Below, piece by piece: positions 1 through 6,265 of a DNA stretch of 10,038 nucleotides. The stretch lies in NCBI GenBank assembly GCA_023301645.1, contig JALZUH010000178.1, forward strand, positions 1 through 10,038. Direction: 5' to 3'. The notes beneath the pieces were generated by a model. That model searched no databases. It was not told the origin of the DNA and worked only from the letters and a program-made list of their open reading frames with translations. The DNA comes from Akkermansiaceae bacterium (GTDB lineage Bacteria; Verrucomicrobiota; Verrucomicrobiia; Verrucomicrobiales; Akkermansiaceae). Each line of letters starts with the position of its first letter. The stretch's first letter is position 1. The position numbers were made by a program, and so were the translations under genes.

Positions 1-1
1 G

Positions 2-274
2 GATCTACACCTTGGCTTTATCTCTTCGGTGACTCAGCCGTTCTGTCAGGGGTGTAATCGAGCTAGGCTTTCTGCTGATGGGCAGATATTTACCTGTTTG
101 TTTGCCCCTAGGGGTCATGACATCAAAACACTGCTAAGAAGTGGCGCTAGTGCCGAGGAGGTGCGCGCTATGGTGGCTTCTATCTGGGCGAGTAGAGATG
201 ATCGCTACTCAGAGCTGCGCTCTTCGATGAAGACTGGTGTGCAGAAGCCAGAGATGTCATACATCGGTGGCTAG
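2..274 (+). CDS. moaA: GTP 3',8-cyclase MoaA, C-terminal fragment
   Basis: MoaA is a radical-SAM enzyme that, with MoaC, converts GTP to cyclic pyranopterin monophosphate in molybdenum cofactor synthesis. Only the last 90 residues lie in the window; the start and the radical-SAM CxxxCxxC cluster are upstream of base 1. What is visible is the second 4Fe-4S site that binds GTP: PFCQGCNRARLSADG followed 14 residues after the second cysteine by TCLF, giving the three cluster cysteines (fragment residues 15, 18 and 32). The arginines of CNRAR are the conserved nucleotide-contacting region. The protein ends in Gly-Gly, the C-terminal double glycine known to be needed for MoaA catalysis. The stop is TAG at 272-274. 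It converges on the amidase gene with an 18-bp gap and no visible terminator. Identification is firm; the fragment is partial only because of the window edge. Confidence 0.96.
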   Translation, partial: DLHLGFISSVTQPFCQGCNRARLSADGQIFTCLFAPRGHDIKTLLRSGASAEEVRAMVASIWASRDDRYSELRSSMKTGVQKPEMSYIGG

Positions 275-292
275 TAAGGGTGGTGGGGAGGC

Positions 293-952
293 TTAGTTGT
301 AAGTCTTATACGCCCAAATGCCGTCTGCGATGGCTTTAGCGCAGCTGTATTGGTAGGCGTAGCTGTTACAACGTGAACGCTCACTGGTGTTACTCACGTA
401 GCCGCATTCGACGAGGATGGCGGTGCTTTTGGTTTGATTAAGCACGGCGAAGTTCTTTTGCTGGCGAATACGCCCGTCGCGGGTTTTGAGATGGCTGAGG
501 AGTCGCAAGTGGACGTGGTTGGCGAGTTTGCGACCTTGGCTACCGTAGTAGTAGGTTTCTACGCCGTAGACTCTGGCGTCTCTGTTGGCATTGAAGTGAA
601 TGCTGACGAAGACGGCATTGGAGTATTCATTTCCAATTTCTGCGCGCTTGGCGAGGGATATGAATGTGTCGTTACTTCGGGTCATGGTGACGGGAATGCC
701 CTTGGCTTTGAGTAGCTTCTCTAGATGCAGTGCGACATTGAGGGTGAGTTTCTTTTCTTCAACGCCATTTTTGCCAGCTCCCGGGTCGTGGCCGCCGTGA
801 CCTGCGTCGATGATGACGCGTGAGACTTTCCGTGCTTCTAGCGCTGGTGAGCTGATGAAGAGTAGGCAGAGGATGCCAGCAAGGAGTGGCAGTGTTCTGC
901 CGATGACCTGAACACTGAGGGGGCGGTGTGGTGAGGTATTCAGGGCGTGCAT
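293..952 (-). CDS. N-acetylmuramoyl-L-alanine amidase, Amidase_3 (AmiC/CwlM type)
   Basis: This is a zinc amidase that cleaves the bond between N-acetylmuramic acid and L-alanine in peptidoglycan, usually for daughter-cell separation or wall turnover. It has 219 residues. Residues 1-40 look like a signal peptide (hydrophobic stretch about 22-36, ending SSPALEA before RK), so it should be exported. The catalytic domain starts at VIIDAGHGGHDPGA. Expected zinc ligands are His52 (GHGG), Glu65 or Glu66 (VEEK) and His119 (SIHFNAN); the catalytic glutamate is Glu182 in LVECGYVSN. Length and motif order fit a minimal Amidase_3 enzyme with no AMIN or LysM targeting domain. The ATG at 950-952 has no Shine-Dalgarno motif upstream. 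It is the last gene of the minus-strand row, 105 bp after pssA, and may have its own promoter in that gap. Family is certain; the exact cellular role is inferred. Confidence 0.93.
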   Translation of the reverse strand: MHALNTSPHRPLSVQVIGRTLPLLAGILCLLFISSPALEARKVSRVIIDAGHGGHDPGAGKNGVEEKKLTLNVALHLEKLLKAKGIPVTMTRSNDTFISLAKRAEIGNEYSNAVFVSIHFNANRDARVYGVETYYYGSQGRKLANHVHLRLLSHLKTRDGRIRQQKNFAVLNQTKSTAILVECGYVSNTSERSRCNSYAYQYSCAKAIADGIWAYKTYN

Positions 953-990
953 GGGTGATGTGGTTAGTATGTTTGCTAACTGTGATAGTT

Positions 991-1018
991 AAGCTAACTT
1001 AAATACTGATGAGGTCAA
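991..1018 (-). promoter_or_regulatory. Possible sigma-70-type promoter for the amidase gene
   Basis: In the 105-bp gap upstream of the amidase gene, the minus strand reads TTGACC (1018-1013), a 16-bp spacer, then TAGCTT (996-991). The -35 box is good and the -10 box weak. The region also carries the direct repeat GCTAACT at 975-981 and 993-999, and an inverted repeat AGTTA-N3-TAACT at 987-999. Prediction from sequence only. Confidence 0.3.
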
Positions 1019-1057
1019 TAGCTTTGATCGGTGGACGAGCTATTGAGGGTCAGTGCC

Positions 1058-1969
1058 TTAGACGCCGTCGACGGCTTCTTCAAAACTCTTTCGCCAGCGC
1101 TTGGAGATGATGGGGCGGGCGAGTCCGTAGATGAGGTAGAGGGAGAAGATGGCTGTGGGTGTATACCAGCGTGTTTGCTCATTGATAAGCATGGCGATGA
1201 GGATAGCGCCGATGATGATGGCGAGGAAGTTACCACGGGTCTGGAAGTCGATTTTCTTGAAGCTCGGGTAGCGGAGGTTGCTAATCATGAGGGCTGAGAG
1301 GCCGAGCATGACGGCTCCTAGGATGTAGTTCCATACTCCGAGGTCGCTGCCTTTGTCATTTTTACTGAAGTCGATGAGGAGGAAGGTAATGGAGGCGATG
1401 AAGCCAGCTGCCATGGGAATGGGGATACCTCTAAAGTCCATGGAGGCTCCCGCTTTCTTGGGCATGTTGGCAAGGCAGTTGAACCTCGCTAGGCGGATGG
1501 CTCCGCAGAGCAGGTAGATGAAGGCGATGGTCCAGCCGATGTTTCCGTCGAGATTGAAGAGGACGGCCTTGGATACGAGGAGGGCGGGTGCCATTCCGAA
1601 GGATACGAGGTCAGCTAGGGAGTCAAATTCCTGACCGAAGGGGGATTCTTGTCCTCCCATGCGTGCGAGGCGCCCGTCGAGTAGGTCGAAGAAGCATGAG
1701 CAGAAGATGAGGAGAATGGCCTTCTGGTAGTAGGGGTAGGCTTTGGCGAATTCTTCCATATTAATGCCCTGAAAGATGGTGAGAACGGCAAAGAATCCGC
1801 AGCAGAGGTTTCCTGCTGTCATGAGATTGGGCAGGAGGTATATCTTAGGCTCCTGTATTTCGCTAGTGGCGCAGGGTGAAGAGGTGTCTTGGCTGGTCTT
1901 ACTGGAGGTTTCTGTAGCTGCCTTTTTCTGGGTAGCTTCTTTTGTGGGCTCTTCGTGGAGTGAGGACAT
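1058..1969 (-). CDS. pssA: CDP-diacylglycerol--serine O-phosphatidyltransferase
   Basis: This inner-membrane enzyme makes phosphatidylserine from CDP-diacylglycerol and L-serine, the first committed step to phosphatidylethanolamine. The 303-residue protein carries the full CDP-alcohol phosphatidyltransferase signature DGxxARx8GxxxDxxxD: Asp98, Gly99, Ala102, Arg103, Gly112, Asp116 and Asp120, the residues that bind Mg2+ and CDP. The N-terminal ILPN-like stretch (IYLLPNLMTAGNLCCGF, about 43-59) is typical of bacterial PssA. Several hydrophobic helices follow (about 84-96, 120-135, 147-159, 178-193, 214-226, 248-261 and 270-283). The first 40 residues are an extra hydrophilic tail rich in Ser, Thr, Lys and Glu, longer than in most PssA proteins and likely cytoplasmic and disordered. 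It lies 48 bp after the MCE gene and probably shares its transcript. The ATG at 1967-1969 lacks a Shine-Dalgarno motif and is preceded by pyrimidine-rich sequence. No psd (decarboxylase) gene is visible here. Confidence 0.93.
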   Translation of the reverse strand: MSSLHEEPTKEATQKKAATETSSKTSQDTSSPCATSEIQEPKIYLLPNLMTAGNLCCGFFAVLTIFQGINMEEFAKAYPYYQKAILLIFCSCFFDLLDGRLARMGGQESPFGQEFDSLADLVSFGMAPALLVSKAVLFNLDGNIGWTIAFIYLLCGAIRLARFNCLANMPKKAGASMDFRGIPIPMAAGFIASITFLLIDFSKNDKGSDLGVWNYILGAVMLGLSALMISNLRYPSFKKIDFQTRGNFLAIIIGAILIAMLINEQTRWYTPTAIFSLYLIYGLARPIISKRWRKSFEEAVDGV

Positions 1970-2017
1970 GATGGCTGAGAGGTGGTGGGGTGGAAGAGGG
2001 CTGAAATGCCGGATTTG

Positions 2018-2977
2018 CTAGCGACGGCTACCGCGGAATTTATTGCGCGGGTCAGTTGTTTCTGGGGACTTGTCGTCACGGTAGCGAAGGATGCCGTAGC
2101 GCTTGATGTTCTTGATGAAGTCCTTGGCGTCACTGCTAGCTTCGGTGTCTTGGGTGAGGGTGCCGAGTAGCCCGTCTTTGTTCTGGAGTGCGTCGATGGT
2201 CTTGGAGGCTTTGGCCGCGGCTTGGTCGATGCTTTTGACGGCATCTGGGACATTACTGAGTGCTTGTTCAGTGGATTTCTGAATGCTCGTTAGTGTCTCT
2301 CTGGCGGTGGTGATGGTAGGGCTGAGCTCGGCTGAGGCAGCTCGGAAATTAGTGAGGATGGCGCTGAGCTCGCTCGCGTTTTGCTTGGTGAGGAAGTCGT
2401 CGTTGACCCGTGTGATGGTGCGGTCGATGTTCTGGGTGGCTGTGGTGATAGAGTCGAGGCTGGCATTGAGCTTGTCGATGCTGGTGGTGACTTCTTGCAT
2501 CACTTCGCGGGTGTCTTTGATGATGTCTTGGGCGTCATTGGCAATGGCGTCGAGGCCTCCTGTGCTGGTGCCGATGATGGTCTGGCCGGGTTGGTAGACT
2601 TCGCCAGTGGTGGTCTGGGCGGGGGTGATTTCGATGAATTTATCACCGATGAATCCTGATGAGCTTACGCGAAGGGTGGATCCTTTAGGGATCTTGACTT
2701 GGCTTTGGAGGCTCATTTTCATGAGGACGTATCCTCTATTCTCACGCATATGCAGCTCTGGCTCAGTGGCTACTTTTCCTACTTTGACTCCTCGGAGGCG
2801 GACTTCGCTGTTTTGAATAATACCTGCGGTGTCAGAGAACTCGACGAAGAGTTCGTAGTTGCCCTGGAACTTATCGTCAAATCGACCGAATTGGAAGATC
2901 AGGCCACCAAGTGCTAGGAGTCCTATTAGGATGAAGAGTCCTGCGATCCGTTCTGTGTTTTTTTCCCGTATGGGCAT
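2018..2977 (-). CDS. MCE/MlaD family lipid-transport protein
   Basis: MCE proteins are the periplasmic substrate-binding parts of ABC systems that move phospholipids or other lipids between the inner and outer membranes. This one would be 319 residues from the ATG at 2975-2977. An in-frame TTG 14 codons upstream (3019) is possible, but MPIREKNTERIAGLF is the usual MlaD-like beginning. A single transmembrane helix spans about residues 10-28 (IAGLFILIGLLALGGLIF). One MCE domain follows (about 35-130), with the typical VRLRGVKVGKV and SSGFIGDKFIEI segments. The rest, about 150-290, is a long helical, Thr/Ser/Ala/Asp-rich region likely to form a coiled coil or tunnel-like bundle, ending in a basic tail. 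No MlaE permease or MlaF ATPase gene is adjacent, so partners must be encoded elsewhere. It sits 70 bp after ispD and 48 bp before pssA. The family call is firm; the transported substrate is unknown. Confidence 0.9.
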   Translation of the reverse strand: MPIREKNTERIAGLFILIGLLALGGLIFQFGRFDDKFQGNYELFVEFSDTAGIIQNSEVRLRGVKVGKVATEPELHMRENRGYVLMKMSLQSQVKIPKGSTLRVSSSGFIGDKFIEITPAQTTTGEVYQPGQTIIGTSTGGLDAIANDAQDIIKDTREVMQEVTTSIDKLNASLDSITTATQNIDRTITRVNDDFLTKQNASELSAILTNFRAASAELSPTITTARETLTSIQKSTEQALSNVPDAVKSIDQAAAKASKTIDALQNKDGLLGTLTQDTEASSDAKDFIKNIKRYGILRYRDDKSPETTDPRNKFRGSRR

Positions 2978-3047
2978 GGTATTAATTTCTATCGGTTTGG
3001 GGCATGTTGCAAGTAGCAAGTATGATTACCTTGTGGGGTAACAAGGG

Positions 3048-3713
3048 CTATGCGAGGAGTTGTTCGGCAAGCTTGATTTCGTGTGGGTAGGTGATTTTTA
3101 GGTTGGGTGAGTCATTGCTGATCAGGTGGGTGGGCTGGCCGATGAGCTCCATGGCGGATACTTCGTCGGTGACGCGTTCACCTTTGCTTTTCACTTCGCT
3201 GTATGCTCGCAGTAGGAGGGTGGATTGGAATACTTGTGGTGTTTCCATGAGCCAGAGGTTTTCTCGGTCGAGAGCTTCGGTGACGATGCCTTCTGGGGTG
3301 GCACGCTTAATGGTCTCGGTGACAGGGCGCGCTGAGGCGGCACTTCGGTGCTGGGTGGCGGCGTGGTAGACTTTGGAAATCTGGGTGCCTGATATCAGCG
3401 GGCGGGCGCCGTCGTGGACTGCGACGTAGTGGGTGTCGGGCAGGAGGTGCTCTAGTCCAGCTGCTACCGAGTCGTGGCGGTCGATGCCTCCGTCGATTCT
3501 TTGTAGTGGCTTGCTGAGGTGCCCCATATCTAGCGTGTCGAAGCGCTCTTGTGGGCAGACGACGATGATGTCTCGGACGTCTTGGCAGTGGTGGAAGGCT
3601 TCGATACTGCGCTGCAAGACGGCTTTGCCCGCTAGTGGGGCTAGTAGCTTATCAAAGCCCATGCGCCTACTGGAGCCAGCGGCGACAATGATGGCGGTGA
3701 GATGAGTGGGCAC
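3048..3713 (-). CDS. ispD: 2-C-methyl-D-erythritol 4-phosphate cytidylyltransferase
   Basis: IspD joins CTP and 2-C-methyl-D-erythritol 4-phosphate to give 4-diphosphocytidyl-2-C-methyl-D-erythritol, the third step of the non-mevalonate isoprenoid pathway, in the cytoplasm. The 221 residues match the family length. Visible motifs are the CTP-binding AAGSSRRMGFDK (residues 11-22, with Arg17 and Lys22), VHDGARPL (99-106, metal-binding Asp101), ARPVTETIK (128-136), Arg150 before LWLMETPQVF, TDEVSAME (182-189) and NLKITYP (204-210, Lys206). Arg17, Lys22, Arg150 and Lys206 appear to correspond to the catalytic residues of the E. coli enzyme. The start is GTG (3711-3713); the N-terminus MPTHLTAIIVAAG fits the family and there is no better upstream choice. 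No ispF is fused or adjacent. It follows the yqeY-like gene by 23 bp, so the two are probably co-transcribed. Confidence 0.95.
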   Translation of the reverse strand: MPTHLTAIIVAAGSSRRMGFDKLLAPLAGKAVLQRSIEAFHHCQDVRDIIVVCPQERFDTLDMGHLSKPLQRIDGGIDRHDSVAAGLEHLLPDTHYVAVHDGARPLISGTQISKVYHAATQHRSAASARPVTETIKRATPEGIVTEALDRENLWLMETPQVFQSTLLLRAYSEVKSKGERVTDEVSAMELIGQPTHLISNDSPNLKITYPHEIKLAEQLLA

Positions 3714-3736
3714 AGTGGTTTCGAGGTTGGGTGATA

Positions 3737-4189
3737 TTAGGAAAGTCGTTTCATGACTTCTTGTGAGAGCTTTTTGCCGTCGGCGCGACCTTGGGTTTTC
3801 TCCTGAAGGACTTTCATGAGGTTGCCCATGTCTTTTTTACTCTCAGCTCCTGTTTCGGTGATGGCGGCTTCGACGATGGCTGTGAGCTCGTCGTCAGTGA
3901 GCGGTGTGGGTAGGTAGCCTTCGAGGATGCTGATTTCTGCAGTTTCGTTTTCTGCGAGTTCGGCACGGCCTGCTTTTTCAAACTGGTCGATGGAGTCTTG
4001 GCGCTGCTTGATTTGCTTGCGAATGATGTTGATAACTTCGTTTTCAGGAAGTTGGCCGTCGATGCCTGATTTGTCGATGGTGGCATTGGTAATGGCGGAC
4101 TTGAGTGCGCGTAGGGTGTTGAGGGCGACTTTGTTTTTTTCTTTCATCGCTGTTTTCATTTCAGCGGTGATTTGTTCGGTGATTTTCAT
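3737..4189 (-). CDS. yqeY: GatB/YqeY domain-containing protein
   Basis: This is a free-standing YqeY-family protein, related to the tRNA-binding C-terminal domain of the GatB subunit of Asp/Glu-tRNA amidotransferase. The exact role is unsettled; a tRNA- or amidotransferase-related activity is usually assumed. The 150 residues match the family length. Diagnostic stretches are NTLRALKSAITNATID (about 24-39), IKQRQDSIDQFEKAGRAELAENE (about 60-82), ILEGYLPTPLTDDELT (about 88-103), SKKDMGNLMKVLQEKTQGRADGK and a C-terminal LSQEVMKRLS. It has no signal peptide or membrane segment, so it is cytoplasmic and largely helical. The ATG at 4187-4189 has no Shine-Dalgarno motif. It follows the GreA-like gene by 48 bp and precedes ispD by 23 bp on the same strand. 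Family assignment is firm, function is not. Confidence 0.92.
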   Translation of the reverse strand: MKITEQITAEMKTAMKEKNKVALNTLRALKSAITNATIDKSGIDGQLPENEVINIIRKQIKQRQDSIDQFEKAGRAELAENETAEISILEGYLPTPLTDDELTAIVEAAITETGAESKKDMGNLMKVLQEKTQGRADGKKLSQEVMKRLS

Positions 4190-4237
4190 GATGGTAGAGT
4201 GTGTGGGATAGATGGGTTGGGGAATAGTGTGTGAGGA

Positions 4238-4699
4238 TTATTGCACGTCGAGGATTAGGACAGGTGGGTGGTCGAGCTTTTCGCCGATGTGGTGTCCTAG
4301 CAGGTTTTGGTAAAGTGGCGCTTCTGGTGAGAGTGTGGTGAGGTCGAATCCTTCGTGCTCGATGGTAATACCTCCCGCACAGGGGGTAAGGAGATAGTAG
4401 GCGATGGTGCCATTGAGCTCGGTTTCGACGAGGGCGCTGGGCTCGATGGCTGATCCAGCAGGGAGGTCTTCGTAGGCGAGGGATTTGAATGTGTGGAGTG
4501 AGTGCTCTAGTTTTCTGCACTGCTCAGCCTGGGCGTCAGCTAGGTAGGATGCTTCTAGTCCGCGGGTGTCATACTTGCTTTCCGCCTTGGCTTCATCACC
4601 GGTAGAGGCGTCATGACTGGCACGTGCTGCCTCTGTCATGGTGTTGAGCTGAGCCTGAAGATGATCTGTGATCTGCTCGACGATTTGCTGCTTACTCAT
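4238..4699 (-). CDS. GreA/GreB-like transcription elongation factor family protein
   Basis: The 153-residue protein has the two-part plan of GreA/GreB factors, which enter the RNA polymerase secondary channel and help it escape pauses by stimulating RNA cleavage. Residues 1-75 form a likely antiparallel coiled coil. The turn STGDEAKAESKYDTRGLEASYLA (about 32-54) parallels the acidic tip of GreA (GDLKENAEYHAA), with Asp35, Glu36 and Glu40 in the region of the catalytic acids. Residues 80-153 resemble the FKBP-like C-terminal domain and end with the Gre-like signature LSPEAPLYQNLLGHHIGEKL (about 123-142). Overall similarity to true GreA is low, so it may belong to the divergent 'GreAB' branch and could have a different polymerase-binding role. 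It follows the zinc-ribbon gene by 47 bp. A CCTCC-containing, pyrimidine-rich leader precedes the ATG and no Shine-Dalgarno motif is present. Confidence 0.75.
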   Translation of the reverse strand: MSKQQIVEQITDHLQAQLNTMTEAARASHDASTGDEAKAESKYDTRGLEASYLADAQAEQCRKLEHSLHTFKSLAYEDLPAGSAIEPSALVETELNGTIAYYLLTPCAGGITIEHEGFDLTTLSPEAPLYQNLLGHHIGEKLDHPPVLILDVQ

Positions 4700-4746
4700 T
4701 TGAGAGGATAGAGGAGGGTGTGGGTGAGGGGGCGTAAGACGGTTTC

Positions 4747-4980
4747 TTAGTTAAGGTCTTCAGCTGTCACCGATGTCTGCTCACGCGCACCAAGCCATAC
4801 TGCTTGCTCGATGACTCTGCTAGCTTCGCTGTCAAATCGGTAGCCGTGGCAGTTCGGGCAGATGGTGGTGGCTGATCCTACGATGGAGTCACAGCCTTCA
4901 CATACCATATATCGCTCAGGGTTATTGGCGATTTCTTTGGCTTTTTGGCCCCTTGATGTATTTTCAGGTGTAGCGCTCAT
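4747..4980 (-). CDS. Small zinc-ribbon protein of unknown function
   Basis: This 77-residue protein has no function I can name. Two Cys pairs, CEGC (27-30) and CPNC (41-44), are separated by 10 residues and form a classic four-cysteine zinc ribbon. A basic segment (RGQKAKEIANNPERY, 10-24) precedes it and a predicted helix (SEASRVIEQAVWLGA, 51-65) follows. No signal peptide or membrane segment is present. Such small ribbons often bind nucleic acids or partner proteins. Being first in the row with the GreA-like gene hints at an information-processing role, but this is inference. It begins 61 bp downstream of the rpsT terminator. Its transcription therefore needs read-through or a promoter within that short stretch, where only a poor candidate (TTGTTA, 16 bp, TACCCT) is visible. 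The ATG is at 4978-4980 and the stop is TAA. Confidence 0.82.
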   Translation of the reverse strand: MSATPENTSRGQKAKEIANNPERYMVCEGCDSIVGSATTICPNCHGYRFDSEASRVIEQAVWLGAREQTSVTAEDLN

Positions 4981-5041
4981 AGTAGTCGGAAGTAGATGGT
5001 TCTTGAAAAGGGTATGTGGAAATCAATAGATAACAAAACAT

Positions 5042-5077
5042 AAAAAAGCGACGCCGAGTAAACGGAGCCGCTTTTTT
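5042..5077 (-). terminator. Rho-independent terminator of rpsT
   Basis: On the minus strand the RNA forms an imperfect GC-rich stem: GCGGCTCCG pairs with CGGCGTCGC with one G-U pair and one mismatch, closing a short TTTA-type loop. It is flanked by six A residues before and six T residues after. It starts 24 bp past the rpsT stop codon. The A and T tracts on both sides mean it could also work in the other direction, though no plus-strand gene lies upstream of it. Confidence 0.85.
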
Positions 5078-5101
5078 GAAAAGATGTAAATGAAGCTGAG
5101 C

Positions 5102-5359
5102 TTATCCTTTTACCTGCTTGTTAGTCTTGCTCTTGAGGTTAGCAGCTTTGTTCTTGTGGAAGATGTTCTTCTTCGTGCAGAGGTCTACAGTTGAAGTGAA
5201 CTCTTGGAAAGCTTTCTGAGCAGCGTCCTTGTCACCAGCTTCAGCAGCAGTGATTGCTTGCTTGCGAGCGTTCTTCATACGAGTCGTGAGTGATTTGTTA
5301 CGTGCGGTTGCGGTCGCAGCTTGACGGACGCGCTTAAGAGCTGATTGAGTATTGGCCAT
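5102..5359 (-). CDS. rpsT: 30S ribosomal protein S20
   Basis: S20 is a small helical protein that binds 16S rRNA early in 30S subunit assembly. The 85 residues match the usual length and composition: lysine-, arginine- and alanine-rich with no aromatic-rich core. Diagnostic stretches are MANTQSALKRVRQAATATARNKSL at the N-terminus, TRMKNARKQAI (about 26-36), a middle DKDAAQKAFQEFTSTVDLCTKK, and IFHKNKAANLKSKTNKQVKG at the end. It stands alone between its own promoter (5449-5422) and terminator (5077-5042). The predicted leader is about 55 nt, pyrimidine-rich with CCACCTCCTCC, and has no Shine-Dalgarno motif. In E. coli S20 represses its own translation; whether that occurs here cannot be seen. 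Confidence 0.97.
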   Translation of the reverse strand: MANTQSALKRVRQAATATARNKSLTTRMKNARKQAITAAEAGDKDAAQKAFQEFTSTVDLCTKKNIFHKNKAANLKSKTNKQVKG

Positions 5360-5421
5360 GGTTGACTAAGTCTAAGTTTGAGAATGGAGGAGGTGGTGAT
5401 ACAGGTTACCTCTGGGCGGTG

Positions 5422-5449
5422 AAACTACCTAGATATGCTTTCGTGTCAA
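5422..5449 (-). promoter_or_regulatory. Predicted sigma-70-type promoter of rpsT
   Basis: The minus strand carries a perfect TTGACA (5449-5444), a 16-bp spacer and TAGTTT (5427-5422). The expected start is near 5414, giving a leader of about 55 nt to the rpsT ATG at 5359. The strong -35 box and its position upstream of a highly expressed ribosomal gene support the call; the -10 box is only partly consensus. Confidence 0.55.
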
Positions 5450-5459
5450 GCTTGATGGA

Positions 5460-5490
5460 GAGAAAAATTCTGATATAGGCAGTTTTTCTC
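5460..5490 (-). terminator. AT-rich inverted repeat, possible terminator of the L,D-transpeptidase gene
   Basis: GAGAAAAA (5460-5467) pairs with TTTTTCTC (5483-5490), with an inner CTG/CAG pairing and a small bulge. It lies about 70 nt past the stop of the L,D-transpeptidase-like gene and just upstream of the rpsT promoter. It lacks a GC-rich stem and a separate U tract, so termination is uncertain. Confidence 0.3.
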
Positions 5491-5558
5491 CAGCTTTGTT
5501 CATTAGGCTATTCATTGCGTGGTGTTATAGGGTGAGTTGCAGGGGGAAAGTTACGGCC

Positions 5559-6116
5559 TTATTGGAACGGAAGTGATTCGCGTATAATGGTCACGCGTGA
5601 TCCTATGCGAAGCTGATTGTAGAGGTGGATGATGTCACGGGACTTCATACGCACGCAACCATAGCTAGCAGGTCGGCCAATGTTGCGCTCTTCAGGTGTC
5701 GCGTGGATGTATATGTAACGACCGAAGGTATTACTATTACTGCGCTCTAGGCCTCTTAGCCAGAGTATACGGGTGACAATGGGGTCTCTGCCTGGGGCAT
5801 TGGGACGGAGAACCTCGCCCGTGCGGCGACGACTTTTAAACACTGCTCCAGATGGTGCTCCACCACCTACCTTACGAGCTATGGCGAACTGGCCGAGGGG
5901 TGTGTGTCTGCTGCCTCTTCTACTGCTGATTCCGAATTTGGATGTTGAGACGGGGTAGACGCTTTTTACGACACCTTGGCTGTAGAGTGCCATTTTCTGG
6001 TCTTTAATACTGACGATAACCTGATTGCCCCATGGACGCGGGCTTGATGAGCAGCTTGAGAATAGACCCAATAGCGAGGCGATGAGTATGAGTGTAAGCG
6101 GTGAGGCGAAGGGCAT
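5559..6116 (-). CDS. L,D-transpeptidase (YkuD-domain) family lipoprotein
   Basis: YkuD-domain enzymes use a cysteine to form 3-3 cross-links in peptidoglycan or to attach proteins to it. The 185-residue protein begins with a hydrophobic export signal (about 7-19) followed by LGLFSSC, a loose lipobox with Cys22 as the likely lipidated residue. It should therefore be anchored in an envelope membrane facing the periplasm. The catalytic domain spans about 31-178. The conserved histidine is His138 (YIYIHAT), then Gly147, Ser151, Gly153, Cys154 and Arg156 in GRPASYGCVRM. Spacing from His138 to Cys154 fits the family. The usual SHGC motif is SYGC here: tyrosine replaces the motif histidine at residue 152. 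It is 150 bp downstream of the glycosyltransferase gene and 199 bp upstream of rpsT. The ATG at 6114-6116 follows a C-rich leader without a Shine-Dalgarno motif. Family call is firm; activity depends on whether the Tyr variant is functional. Confidence 0.88.
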   Translation of the reverse strand: MPFASPLTLILIASLLGLFSSCSSSPRPWGNQVIVSIKDQKMALYSQGVVKSVYPVSTSKFGISSRRGSRHTPLGQFAIARKVGGGAPSGAVFKSRRRTGEVLRPNAPGRDPIVTRILWLRGLERSNSNTFGRYIYIHATPEERNIGRPASYGCVRMKSRDIIHLYNQLRIGSRVTIIRESLPFQ

Positions 6117-6265
6117 GATGGCTGGGGGTTGTGGGGGGACACAGCTGACTGCACCTTGGTGGTTTATTTAGATAGAGAGCGAAGACCGGTCATTAGGCTG
6201 CTGACTCTGGAAAATAGTCGCCTGAGTGTGGAGTAGTAAGAACAATACAAGTAGACTGTGTCATA

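Noticed and set aside
1819..2253. Minus-strand 144-codon open frame
   Set aside because: It is Ser/Pro/Thr-rich and lies over the 3' end of the MCE gene and the 5' end of pssA in another frame, with no family resemblance.
2283..2917. Several plus-strand open frames opposite the MCE gene
   Set aside because: They are antisense shadows; the minus-strand frame has the clear MCE domain.
4161..4520. Minus-strand 119-codon open frame
   Set aside because: It is an Arg/Pro/His-rich shadow of the Gre-like gene in another frame.
6117..6265. Terminator between the glycosyltransferase and L,D-transpeptidase genes
   Set aside because: Only very short complementary segments were found and no U tract, so no terminator can be supported.
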